From the NCBI RefSeq assembly GCF_040182365.1, contig NZ_CP144460.1:744001-808000 (forward strand): a stretch of 64,000 nucleotides of DNA, written 5' to 3'. The notes under the pieces were generated by a model. It did not search any database. It was given only the letters and a program-made list of their open reading frames with translations, and was not told the DNA's origin. The stretch is from Xanthomonas sp. 10-10 (lineage in GTDB: Bacteria; Pseudomonadota; Gammaproteobacteria; Xanthomonadales; Xanthomonadaceae). Positions within the stretch are counted from its first letter, which is position 1. Each line of letters begins with the position of its first letter. The translations under genes were made by a program, and so were the position numbers. Shown here one piece after another: positions 17,834 through 28,086 of the stretch.

Positions 17834-18104
17834 CGACAGCTCCTTGTGATCGGGGAATGCGGGTCCGACTGTAGAGTCTGCGCATGACAAACGATGGAAC
17901 CTGGTTCCATTTTTAGAACGCGTGCCGCCTGGCCCGCATGGCGGGGCGGGTGGAGCGGCGGCCAGGGGGTGAGCTAGCGACGGCTACGCGCGCGGCCTGT
18001 CTGCGCGCCGCCCCAGGCCCGCCCGATGACGGTTTACTGGGCCTCCGTTGTCGCTGCCTCGCCTGCGAATCAGACCTGCCGAAGAAAAAAGTTTGCGCCC
18101 GGCC

Positions 18105-18132
18105 CTTGAAACCCGCCCGCCCAGCACAATCT
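18105..18132 (+). promoter_or_regulatory. sigma32-like heat-shock promoter of groESL
   Basis: CTTGAAA (18105-18111) matches the sigma32 -35 exactly. After a 13-nt spacer, CACAATCT (18125-18132) resembles the CCCCATNT -10 box. Position upstream of groES and known heat-shock control of groESL in proteobacteria support the call. Confidence 0.7.
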
Positions 18133-18174
18133 CTGGCCCGCACCCGCTCTGTCGGGTTTTTTCCGCGCGCTGTG

Positions 18175-18201
18175 CTGGCAGTCGTCATATGCGAGTGCTA
18201 A
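18175..18201 (+). promoter_or_regulatory. CIRCE operator (HrcA site) with degenerate left arm
   Basis: The right arm GAGTGCTAA (18193-18201) is a perfect CIRCE half-site. Nine nt upstream, CTGGCAGTC (18175-18183) matches the left-arm consensus TTAGCACTC at six of nine positions. HrcA repression of groESL through CIRCE is established in many bacteria. It lies between the sigma32-like promoter and the groES start. Confidence 0.7.
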
Positions 18202-18251
18202 CATCGCCGATAATTTCCAGACCAATCAATCACTTAAGAGGGTCTTTCTCT

Positions 18252-18539
18252 ATGAGCATCAAGCCGCTTCACGACCGCGTTGTAGTCAAGCCGATCGAAG
18301 CCGACGAAGTTTCCGCCGGCGGCATCGTGATTCCGGACTCCGCCAAGGAAAAGTCCACCAAGGGTGAAGTCGTCGCCATCGGCGCCGGCAAGCCCCTGGA
18401 CAACGGCAGCCTGCGCGCGCCGGTGGTCAAGGTCGGCGACAAGGTCATCTACGGCCAGTACGCCGGCAGCAGCTACAAGTCCGAAGGCGTCGAGTACAAG
18501 GTGCTGCGCGAAGACGACATCCTGGCGGTCATCGGCTGA
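18252..18539 (+). CDS. groES: co-chaperonin GroES
   Basis: A 95-residue GroES, the lid of the GroEL folding chamber. It shows the N-terminal [19 protein letters not shown], the mobile loop around [16 protein letters not shown] and the C-terminal [18 protein letters not shown]. Length and sequence are canonical. A sigma32-like promoter and a CIRCE element lie upstream. It is followed by groEL after 147 bp, most of which is a heptad-bracketed insert (18556-18672). Confidence 0.98.
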
Positions 18540-18555
18540 TCAGGCGCTCTGCGCC

Positions 18556-20327
<1,772 letters not shown>

Positions 20328-20361
20328 TCCACGCCACTTCGGCTGTTGCAACACAAAAGGA

Positions 20362-20385
20362 CCCCGCCGAAAGGCGGGGTTTTTT
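20362..20385 (+). terminator. rho-independent terminator of groESL
   Basis: Stem CCCCGCC (20362-20368), GAAA loop, stem GGCGGGG (20373-20379), then six Ts (20380-20385), 34 bp after the groEL stop codon. Confidence 0.95.
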
Positions 20386-20500
20386 GTGGGCGGTCGTGGA
20401 TGCCGCAAGAGGCGGTCGTCGATGGATGATCTGCACCGGAGCATGTGGCAGATGCACGTTCGCCGTTGGTCGCGCAGGCCAAGCAGACCCCCACGACCTC

Positions 20501-20569
20501 GTAGGAGCGCACCTGGGCGCGAAGAGGCGTCACCGATAACGCTCTGGTCGCGCCCGGGTGCGCTCCTAC
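20501..20569. repeat. GTAG-type REP doublet
   Basis: It starts GTAGGAGCGCACC and ends GGTGCGCTCCTAC with inverted inner halves. It is a single copy in the 500-bp gap between the groESL terminator and the TonB-dependent receptor. The rest of that gap (20386-20833) shows no gene; the receptor promoter should lie in its last 200 bp. Confidence 0.9.
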
Positions 20570-20833
20570 GCAGGGTCGATGCGGCGCCCGCGCAACCGGC
20601 TCGCGGCCCCAACCGTGTGCGACATCGCAAAACCACGCAGATCGCGACGTCAATCACACTTGCATGACAAGGTGTTGACACCGATGTCATCGCAGTTCTA
20701 GCGTCGCTGGGCAGGCGTTTGCGCCGCGTGGTCGGGGGGCCATCGGACAAGGGGCGGCGGTGCGTGCATCGCTGGCAGACGTCGTTGCAGTGCACTGCCA
20801 CGCCGGCCGCGTCCGGCTTCTCCCGGGGATCTT

Positions 20834-23725
20834 ATGAACTGCCGCAGTCATCGTCTTGCCTTGTCGATTTCCGTGTCCCTTGCACTGACGGCCGCCGCTG
20901 CGCCGCCGCTCATGGCCCAGCAAACCGAGCCGGACACACCGCGCGCCACCTCCACCCTGGATGCGGTCAGCGTCACCGGCTCGCGCATCAAGCGCGCGCA
21001 GGTCGAAGGCGCGCAGCCGGTGGTCACCATCTCCGCGCAGCAGATCCAGCAGGAGGGCTTTGCCACCGTCTACGACGTGCTCAACAGCATGAACCAGCAG
21101 GGCTCGGTGGAAGCCGATACACAGTGGGGCTCGCACACGCCCAATGCCTCGCCGATCAATCTGCGCGACCTGGGGCCCGGGCGCACCCTGCTGCTGGTCA
21201 ACGGCCACCGCGTGGCCGATTACCCGCTGCCGTACGGCGGCGAAAGCAACTTTTCCAACTACAGCAACATCCCGTCTGCGGCGGTGGAGCGCATCGAGAT
21301 CCTCACCGGCGGCGCCTCGGCGATCTATGGCTCGGACGCGGTGGCCGGCGTGGTCAACGTGATCCTCAAACGCGACTATCAGGGCGACCAGCTGCGCCTG
21401 CGTGGCGGCACCGCCACCGAAGGTGGTCGCGACAGTTTCGATGTGTCGTGGGCGGGCGGGCGCACTGGCGAAAACTGGAGCGTGACCTACGCCCTGCAGG
21501 CCACCCGGCGCGACCCCTTGAGCGGCCGCGATCGCCCGCAGATGGACGACTCGGACGACATGTCCTATTCCAACTGGACCGGCCAGAACCGCCTGTACGG
21601 CTTCAACCCGTTCACCGGCCTGAGCCTGGTCGATGCCAACACCAATGAACGTCTGGCGCCGCCTGCGGGCACCTGCGCGCGCTTCGGCGGCGAGTTCGTC
21701 GATGCGCCGCGGCTGAGCTACGACCAGAACAGCGGCGCGCTGACCAATGCCGGCGACTATTGCGGCGTGGCGCGCGATTACGGCGATTGGGGCCTGGTCA
21801 CCGGCAGCGAAGATTATTCGGCGTATCTCTACGGCACCTGGAAGTTCGGCGAGGCCACCGAGGCCTGGGCCACGCTGTCGGCCAACCGCAGCATCGGGCG
21901 CTGGACCTACGACCCGCCGTACGCCTACCTGGGCCCGTTCCAGGACGCGGCCACCGGACGCTCGTTGAACCTGATCCGTCAGCTCACCCGGCGCGAAGCC
22001 GGCGGCTGGGACCGGCTGGCCAACTACAACAAGGAGCAGTCCTGGGATCTGAGCGCCGGCTTGCGTGGAGTCTGGGCCGATCGCTTCGATTGGGAGCTGA
22101 GCGTGGGCCGCTCGCGCTACACCGTGGACGAATACATCCGCACCGTGGATACCGCGCGCGCCACCGAGTACTTCCTCGGCAGCCCCACCGGCACCGCCGC
22201 CGATGGCTCGCCGATTTATGCGATCAACGAAGCACGGCTGTATGCGCCGCTGTCGTCGAACCAGTACGACCAGCTGGTCGCCAAATCGCATAACTCGGCG
22301 TATTCGTGGGTGAATCAGGCCAGTTTCAGCCTCAGCGGCGATCTGGTGCAGGGCTGGGCCGGGCCGATCCGTTTCGCCACCGTGGCCGAAGTGGCCAAGC
22401 AGGGTTATCAACTGTCGCCGGACCCGTGCGCCAACGAGTGCTACCCAGTGGACGTGGTCGACAGCGGCGGCGGCGAACGCCTGCGCAGCTCGGCCGGTCT
22501 TGAATTCCAGATCCCGTTGCTTTCGACGTTGAGCGCCAATGTCGCCGGCCGCTACGATCGCTACGGCAATTACCGCTCTTCGGCCGCGATTGCGACCGAT
22601 GTCGGCACGCAAAGCGATACCACCTGGAGCGCGGGTCTGGAATGGCGCCCGGTCGAGAGCCTGTTGTTGCGCAGCACGCTGGCCACCAGCTTCCGCGCGC
22701 CGGACATGCACTACGTGCTCGGCGAACCCAGCTCCACCAACCAGACCGTGATCGACCAGTACCGCTGCATCACCTCTGGCGCGTATCAAACCGGCGGCTG
22801 CAACGACGAAAACAACAACATCTATTACACCGTGGATGTGAATCGGCGCGGCACCCCGGATCTTCGCTCGGAAACCGGCCGCTCATTCACTGGCGGGGTG
22901 GTGTGGGACATCGCGCAAGGGCTGTCGCTGAGCGTGGATTACTACCGCATCCAGCTGGAGGAAATGATCAAGGATCTGGACCGCGACGAGATCCTGTCGG
23001 CCGAAGCCGGCTGCCGCACCGGCACCACCATCAGCGGCGGTGCCTGGAACAATCCAGGCGGTGCGGGGTATTGCGACACCATCACCTCGCGCGTGGTGCG
23101 CAATGCCGATGGCACCATCGCCAGCATCGAGCGCGGCCCGATCAACCTGGCGCAGATGGAAACCTCCGGCATCGATGCCTCGCTGAAGTATCGCCTTGCC
23201 ACCGCCGGCTGGGGCAACTTCCAGCTGTCGCTGGATTACAACACCCTGATCGCCTACCGCGAACAGATCTACCGCACCGACAGCGACGAGAACCGCCGCG
23301 ACGAACGCGTGCGCAGCCGCGTGCGCGGCAGCGTGCACTGGGACAACGGCGGCGCCTGGGACTGGACGGTGTACTTCCGCCGGCTCGGCTCGATGCGCGC
23401 GGTCAACTGGGGCACCTGCGCCCGCTTCGACGACGGCTACCAGCCCAGCGCTTCGGACGAATGCCTGGTCACCGACACCGGCAACGTGAATCTGGGCCAG
23501 ACCAGCAAGCGCTATTTCGGCCGCGTGGGCCCGGCGATCTACTGGAACCTGAGCACCGGCTACAAGATCACCGACCACGCCAAGGTCAACTTCTACGTCA
23601 ACAATGTGTTCAACGAAGTGGGCTACGAGAACAAGGAGCGCTTCTACGGCTACGGGTTCTACAACACCACCTTGTTCAACCCGATCGGCCGCGAAGTGGC
23701 GGCGGAGTATGTGTTTACGTTTTGA
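20834..23725 (+). CDS. TonB-dependent outer-membrane receptor
   Basis: A 963-residue TonB-dependent transporter. A signal peptide (residues 1-28, ending PPLMAQQ) is followed by a TonB-box-like TLDAVSVTGSRIKR. The plug domain contains NLRDLGPGRTLLLVNGHRVA and RIEILTGGASAIYGSDAVAG. A 22-strand barrel follows, with the plug-side DAATGR, the late STGYKITDHAKVNFYVNNVF block and the C-terminal phenylalanine (EYVFTF) required for outer-membrane assembly. The size and plug resemble the large receptors of Xanthomonas that import carbohydrates or peptides as well as iron complexes; the substrate cannot be read from the sequence. No regulator or transporter partner is adjacent. Confidence 0.93.
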   Translation: MNCRSHRLALSISVSLALTAAAAPPLMAQQTEPDTPRATSTLDAVSVTGSRIKRAQVEGAQPVVTISAQQIQQEGFATVYDVLNSMNQQGSVEADTQWGSHTPNASPINLRDLGPGRTLLLVNGHRVADYPLPYGGESNFSNYSNIPSAAVERIEILTGGASAIYGSDAVAGVVNVILKRDYQGDQLRLRGGTATEGGRDSFDVSWAGGRTGENWSVTYALQATRRDPLSGRDRPQMDDSDDMSYSNWTGQNRLYGFNPFTGLSLVDANTNERLAPPAGTCARFGGEFVDAPRLSYDQNSGALTNAGDYCGVARDYGDWGLVTGSEDYSAYLYGTWKFGEATEAWATLSANRSIGRWTYDPPYAYLGPFQDAATGRSLNLIRQLTRREAGGWDRLANYNKEQSWDLSAGLRGVWADRFDWELSVGRSRYTVDEYIRTVDTARATEYFLGSPTGTAADGSPIYAINEARLYAPLSSNQYDQLVAKSHNSAYSWVNQASFSLSGDLVQGWAGPIRFATVAEVAKQGYQLSPDPCANECYPVDVVDSGGGERLRSSAGLEFQIPLLSTLSANVAGRYDRYGNYRSSAAIATDVGTQSDTTWSAGLEWRPVESLLLRSTLATSFRAPDMHYVLGEPSSTNQTVIDQYRCITSGAYQTGGCNDENNNIYYTVDVNRRGTPDLRSETGRSFTGGVVWDIAQGLSLSVDYYRIQLEEMIKDLDRDEILSAEAGCRTGTTISGGAWNNPGGAGYCDTITSRVVRNADGTIASIERGPINLAQMETSGIDASLKYRLATAGWGNFQLSLDYNTLIAYREQIYRTDSDENRRDERVRSRVRGSVHWDNGGAWDWTVYFRRLGSMRAVNWGTCARFDDGYQPSASDECLVTDTGNVNLGQTSKRYFGRVGPAIYWNLSTGYKITDHAKVNFYVNNVFNEVGYENKERFYGYGFYNTTLFNPIGREVAAEYVFTF

Positions 23726-23735
23726 GTGACGTTTG

Positions 23736-23779
23736 CCCCACTGCACGCCATGGCCTCATCGCCGTGGCGTGCAGTGGGG
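23736..23779. terminator. bidirectional hairpin between convergent genes
   Basis: A perfect 15-bp stem (CCCCACTGCACGCCA at 23736-23750, complement at 23765-23779) with a 14-nt loop, 10 bp after the TonB-receptor stop and 50 bp from the convergent yjjJ stop. The T-run is weak, so efficiency is uncertain. Confidence 0.65.
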
Positions 23780-23829
23780 TGTTGCGGTGACACATATAGG
23801 CGCGGCGTAACACCAGCCAAGACGCGATG

Positions 23830-25206
23830 TCAGGCAAGACGCGATGCGGTTCGGCGCAAGCTTGCCAACGCCCGCGTGGCGATGCCGCGCATCGGATCGC
23901 TCAAGGCCGCGTCGTCGATGGACCGCTGCCAGAACTGTTCGGCCATCTCCGCGGCGCGTCGCCATTGTGCGAATTGACCGACCGTGGGTGGTGGAATCTC
24001 GATATCCCGTGGCACGATTTCGCCACTGGATGCCGGCCGCAGCGCCATCGGCAACATGTCGTACACCGGCGCAAGCCGCAGCGGCAAGGTGTCGGCAAGA
24101 ATCAGCGCTGCATTGCCCAGATGCATGTCAGTGTTGCCGATGAGCACGCCGAACCAGCTGATCACCTCAAGACGCTCTGCATCGTCCGCACTCAGCCAAC
24201 CATCGCGCTTGAGCAGTGGCGCAAGCGCGCGCCACGTGCCGACCTCCGACTGCCCATAGAACGCGGTAAAGATCGCCATCAACGAGACAAAACCGTGGCG
24301 GCCCAGCGTCGGAGTGCGATCGAAGCGCGTGGATTCGAGAAAGACGCGCTCGCCGGCCTGCAGCCGCTGCGTCGTTGCGGCTGCGATGCCACCGGCAAGT
24401 AGCACGTTGCTCGCAAGGTGCTCCATCTGCAGCAGGTCCGCCCAGCGCCGCCCGGCCGGCTGATCGATCCGGTCGGAGAACTTCACGATGACCGGACGAT
24501 ACACGCCATGTTCGCGCAGCACGGCAGTGAACTTCGGTTGCTCGCCTGCAGCGGACGAGCCGACGTCCTCGCCGCGCAGGGCGGCATCGGCATGCTGGAG
24601 ATATGCGTGCAGGCGCGCCTCGATGTCGATGCACTCAGGCTGGTCGATCGACGACAGCGCGCGAGCCAGCGCATGCTCGCCCACGAGCAGGTCGCCGAGC
24701 TGGTCGTGACCATCGGACAGCAGCGCGACGAGTGTGTCACCGGGCGACCACAGCATGAGATTTTCAGGTAGCCGCAACGACCCGGAGACGCGGCGTGCCA
24801 GATTGCGCCCCAGAAATCCCTGCGGGCGTTGGTCATCCAGAAACCAGGGCAGCGACTCGAACACGCCCAGCTGCATCGGCGGATGCAGGAGCACCGGGTT
24901 TTCCTGCAGCAGCTCCACGAAGAAGTGGTCGTGATGGAGTGCATGCAGCTGGCCCAGCGCCACAACGCGGGCATGGCTGTCGATGCGGTAGAGCGGCCAG
25001 GCGCGCGCGCCCCGCACCTCGCCCGCGGCGGCATAACTGGTGGCGCGTGCGCTGCCGTAGCGCCGCACCGCAGTTCCTGCGGCGGCAACCAGGCGAGAAA
25101 GGGTTGCCTTGCTCACGCCCAATCGCGCGGCAAGATCGGCGCCGCGCAACGGGCCGTTGACGCGCAGCGTGGTGACCAGGCGTTCTACTGCTTCGGGCTG
25201 GGGCAT
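23830..25206 (-). CDS. yjjJ: HipA-family kinase of YjjJ type with fused N-terminal HTH
   Basis: A 458-residue protein. Residues 1-45 form a winged-helix DNA-binding segment (LAARLGVSKATLSRLV). The rest is a HipA-like Ser/Thr kinase: SSAAGEQPKF (217-226) is the glycine-loop with candidate autophosphorylation serines, Lys242 in VIVKFS binds ATP, IGNTDMHLGN (357-366) is the catalytic loop and VYDMLPM (381-387) holds the metal-binding Asp383. E. coli YjjJ is an orphan HipA-family toxin with the same fused layout, so no separate HipB antitoxin is expected, and none is present. ATG 25206 was chosen; GTG 25215 is possible. Three TGAAACGAT repeats upstream may be autoregulatory sites. Confidence 0.85.
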   Translation of the reverse strand: MPQPEAVERLVTTLRVNGPLRGADLAARLGVSKATLSRLVAAAGTAVRRYGSARATSYAAAGEVRGARAWPLYRIDSHARVVALGQLHALHHDHFFVELLQENPVLLHPPMQLGVFESLPWFLDDQRPQGFLGRNLARRVSGSLRLPENLMLWSPGDTLVALLSDGHDQLGDLLVGEHALARALSSIDQPECIDIEARLHAYLQHADAALRGEDVGSSAAGEQPKFTAVLREHGVYRPVIVKFSDRIDQPAGRRWADLLQMEHLASNVLLAGGIAAATTQRLQAGERVFLESTRFDRTPTLGRHGFVSLMAIFTAFYGQSEVGTWRALAPLLKRDGWLSADDAERLEVISWFGVLIGNTDMHLGNAALILADTLPLRLAPVYDMLPMALRPASSGEIVPRDIEIPPPTVGQFAQWRRAAEMAEQFWQRSIDDAALSDPMRGIATRALASLRRTASRLA

Positions 25207-25218
25207 GCAAATCACGAG

Positions 25219-25327
25219 TGAAACGATTAATGAAACGATATATCAGGTTTGATCGCGTAACAAGTATATGACTTGTATGGGATATTTCACAATTCAGAGA
25301 GAAATCAGGCATTGGTGGTGAAACGAT
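25219..25327. promoter_or_regulatory. three TGAAACGAT repeats and a palindrome upstream of yjjJ
   Basis: TGAAACGAT occurs at 25219-25227, 25231-25239 (12 bp apart, about one helical turn) and 25319-25327. Between them CAAGT-ATATG-ACTTG (25261-25275) forms an inverted repeat. The stretch is clearly AT-richer than its surroundings. The fused HTH of YjjJ makes self-binding here plausible, but this is inference. Confidence 0.45.
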
Positions 25328-25803
25328 ACTTTCGGTGTTCCTGGACCGGAGAGTGTCCGGAGCGCAATCCTGCACAGAGCGGGACGGCCCCAGCGGCGCT
25401 CAAGAAACGACGAGCGTCGCAGTGCGGCATCGTTCATGTCACAACGCCCGGACGCGGTGCGCGCATCCGCTTGTCGCCAAGAGCGGGCCTGAAACACCGC
25501 ATGGTGTGCCGAGGTGAGGCGCGCCCTGTACCTATTGCATTCGCTTTCAGGCGGGTAGACCTCCACGCCAGCGCCTTGATCGCACCGCGCCGGGCACGCG
25601 CGGCAACACTCCGTAACACTGCTGCTGCAGGTAAGGGAGTCGGCACGTCAGCATCGATCGGATTGCGACCCGTTGCCCTGATCAATCGTTGCTGCCATGC
25701 GTACGACTGCTTGCCGCTCCACCCGACGATTGCTTCCACGCGCATGGTCCGTTGCCGATGAAACAGTGGCAACGCGCAAATACGCGTGGTATCAATGCAT
25801 CCC

Positions 25804-25887
25804 ATGAACGCACCCCGCAGCCAGTTTTATTTTTGGTACTACGGTTTTCCGATGCCGCTGGCGGAGGACGGATTGCGCTCACCCTGA
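25804..25887 (+). CDS. aromatic-rich leader peptide of the DAHP synthase attenuator
   Basis: A 27-codon frame starting at ATG 25804 (an in-frame ATG at 25795 would add three codons). Codons 8-15 encode FYFWYYGF: seven aromatic residues in eight, covering Phe, Tyr and Trp. It ends at TGA 25887, 24 nt before a strong terminator and 106 nt before DAHP synthase. Nothing else in the window has such aromatic density. The layout fits a ribosome-mediated attenuator that senses charged tRNAs for all three aromatic amino acids. The ribosome binding site is weak, which is the main reservation. Confidence 0.8.
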   Translation: MNAPRSQFYFWYYGFPMPLAEDGLRSP

Positions 25888-25943
25888 AGAAATCTTCAGC
25901 AGCATTCCCGAAAAGCCGCCAGCGCACACTGGCGGCTTTTTTT
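25856..25943 (+). promoter_or_regulatory. transcription attenuator (antiterminator and terminator) before DAHP synthase
   Basis: Terminator: stem AAAAGCCGCCAG (25911-25922), loop CGCACA, stem CTGGCGGCTTTT (25929-25940), then more Ts to 25943. Antiterminator: CGCTGGCGG (25856-25864), inside the leader peptide just after the aromatic codons, is exactly complementary to CCGCCAGCG (25916-25924) of the terminator's 5' arm. A ribosome stalled on the aromatic codons leaves 25856-25864 free to pair and prevent termination. A ribosome reaching the stop codon covers it and allows termination. Confidence 0.8.
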
Positions 25944-25993
25944 GTTGCCGCCTTGCCTGGCTTCCCTATGCACTGCCGACCCGAGACAACGTT

Positions 25994-27067
25994 ATGCCGC
26001 CCGTGACCGATGACCTGCGTATCCGCAAGATCGAAGCCCTCGCACCGCCTTCGCAGCTGCTGTCGCTGCTGCCCTGCGACGAGCGCGCCTCCGAAACCGT
26101 GACCAACTCGCGCGCCGCCCTGCACGCCATCCTGCATGGGCGCGACGACCGCCTGGCGGTGGTGATCGGGCCCTGCTCGATCCACGACCCGGTCGCGGCG
26201 ATGGAGTATGCGCAGCGGCTGCGCCCATTGCGCGAGCAGTTCGGCGACGCGCTGGAGATCGTGATGCGGGTGTACTTCGAAAAGCCGCGTACCACCATCG
26301 GCTGGAAGGGCCTGATCAACGATCCGGACCTGGATGGCAGCTTCCAGATCAACAAGGGGCTGCGGGTGGCGCGCGGCCTGCTGCGCGACATCAACAACCT
26401 CGGCCTGCCGGCGGGTGTGGAATTTCTCGACATCATCTCGCCGCAGTACATCGCCGACCTGGTGGCCTGGGGCGCGATCGGCGCACGCACCACCGAAAGC
26501 CAGGTGCATCGCGAAATGGCCTCGGGCCTGTCGTGCCCGGTGGGCTTCAAGAACGGCACCGGTGGCGACGTCAAGATTGCGGTGGACGCGGTGGGTGCGG
26601 CCTCGCATCCGCACCATTTCCTGGCCGTGACCAAGGATGGCCAGACCGCGGTGGCTGCCACTGCGGGCAATCCGGATTGCCATGTGATCCTGCGCGGCGG
26701 CAAGGTGCCCAACTTCGATGCGGCCAGTGTGGAAGCGGCCAGCCAGGTGCTGAATAAATCCGGCTTGCCGGCACGCCTGATGATCGATGCCAGCCATGCC
26801 AACAGCGGCAAGAATCCCGACAACCAGCCCAAGGTCATCGACGACATCGCCACGCAGCTGGAAGGTGGCGAGACGCGCATCGTCGGCGTCATGGTGGAGA
26901 GCCACCTGGTCGGCGGCCGCCAGGAGCTGGTGCCCGGTTGCGAGCTGATCTACGGCCAGAGCATCACCGACGGCTGCCTGGATTGGGACGCTTCGGTGCA
27001 GGTGCTGGAGCGTCTGGCGACAGCGGTGCGTGCACGTCGTGCGCGGCGGGTTGCCGAGGCTGCATGA
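25994..27067 (+). CDS. aroG: 3-deoxy-7-phosphoheptulonate (DAHP) synthase, class I
   Basis: A 357-residue class I-alpha DAHP synthase that condenses phosphoenolpyruvate and erythrose-4-phosphate, the entry to aromatic amino acid synthesis. It shows VVIGPCSIHDP with the metal-binding Cys61 (same number as in E. coli AroG), the GSFQINKGLRVARGLL substrate block, GFKNGTGGD, and the C-terminal DASHANSGKNPDNQP and LVGGRQEL motifs. Which amino acid inhibits the enzyme cannot be decided from inspection, so the symbol aroG is by closest recognition. It is preceded by an attenuator with an aromatic leader peptide, implying control by aromatic amino acid supply. Confidence 0.92.
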   Translation: MPPVTDDLRIRKIEALAPPSQLLSLLPCDERASETVTNSRAALHAILHGRDDRLAVVIGPCSIHDPVAAMEYAQRLRPLREQFGDALEIVMRVYFEKPRTTIGWKGLINDPDLDGSFQINKGLRVARGLLRDINNLGLPAGVEFLDIISPQYIADLVAWGAIGARTTESQVHREMASGLSCPVGFKNGTGGDVKIAVDAVGAASHPHHFLAVTKDGQTAVAATAGNPDCHVILRGGKVPNFDAASVEAASQVLNKSGLPARLMIDASHANSGKNPDNQPKVIDDIATQLEGGETRIVGVMVESHLVGGRQELVPGCELIYGQSITDGCLDWDASVQVLERLATAVRARRARRVAEAA

Positions 27068-28086
27068 GCCCGGGAGGTGGCATTGTCGGGCCGATGGCAG
27101 GATTGCGCGTCGGGCGGCTTGCGGATGCGGCACCAGGCGTCGCCCGAATCCTTTCGGCGCGATGCGCCACTTCTCCGGTGGGAGAAGGTCAGGAGCGCTG
27201 CTGCTCCTGACGGAATGAAGGCAGCCCGCCTCGCCATCGTGAAGCGTCTTTCTTTGGCGAAACGAAAACCCCTGTGCCTGTGGGAAAGGGCTGGGGCGAT
27301 GGTGCGGCGGAGCACCATCCTCCAACGCCTGAACGGCCACACCAGCGGCCAAAAAAAACGCCGGACCGGCGCAGGGAGCCGGTCCGGCGGATTGAACAAC
27401 ACCACCCACTGGTGACTCGTCGCTGTGGCGGCCAGGAGGGAGAGTCGTTGCGCACCGCCGGCGAGCGAGTAGGAACGTTATCCCCCGCGCGCATGGCCCC
27501 CGCATGTCGCTGCGTGGCGTCGGCAGACATGAAGTTTCGAAAGAGTTAATCGACGCCGCAGCGGTGCTGCACTGCGGAGATCGCCGCATGCGTGACAACG
27601 TAGCCAGCAGCTTGCGCAGGTGCGCCGGTTCGATACGCATCGCCATCGCCATCGCCTCGGGGGCGCCCGGGCCGGTGAAGCCACTCATCGCCACGGTCTG
27701 GCCCGGTTGAGTCGGCGTGGCTGCTCCGCCGGCGCAGACACCTGTCTTTCGCGCAGCGGCGCCTGCAGGATGGGGAGGCTGGACATGCCGGGCATAGCGG
27801 AAACCGGCACGCCCACCATGGCCGCGCCCGGCATCTTGCCGCAGGCGACCTTGCTGCAACGGGCAGCGGCGTCCACGTCCATTGACCATACCGCCGGGAA
27901 GCACGGCGTACATCGCCAGCCGAACACGGCCGGCACTCCCCCTGCCTGGGAGCAGGCGCAGATGCTGCTGCGCGCGCTCCATCGTGCACCTGACAACGCC
28001 TCCACGGTATCGCGCGCGCTCAGCGTTCACGCCTCGCCGTCGGCGCACCCGCGATAGTGACGGCAGACTCTTCTCTGCTTGCGCCC
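27068..28086. other. 1-kb region without a confident gene
   Basis: It contains several small hairpins (for example CTTCTCC-GGTG-GGAGAAG near 27170 and CAGGAGC-GCTCCTG near 27190) of a type frequent between Xanthomonas genes, and a strong minus-strand terminator at 27353-27387. Overlapping open frames occur on both strands at 27546-28005, but none has a recognisable family. The promoter of the AsmA-like gene at 28087 should lie in the last part. Confidence 0.45.
27353..27387 (-). terminator. orphan minus-strand rho-independent terminator
   Basis: On the minus strand: stem CCGGACCGGC, 7-nt loop, stem GCCGGTCCGG (plus-strand 27361-27387), followed by CGTTTTTTTT. No minus-strand gene is recognised upstream of it, so an unannotated transcript or small RNA may end here. 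Confidence 0.75.

Noticed and set aside
20687..22789. Long open frame (700 codons) antisense to the TonB-dependent receptor
   Set aside because: Same codon-bias shadow; the receptor frame has signal peptide, plug motifs and terminal Phe.
25682..28048. Long open frame (788 codons) antisense to DAHP synthase and its flanks
   Set aside because: No family match; the sense gene and its attenuator explain the region.
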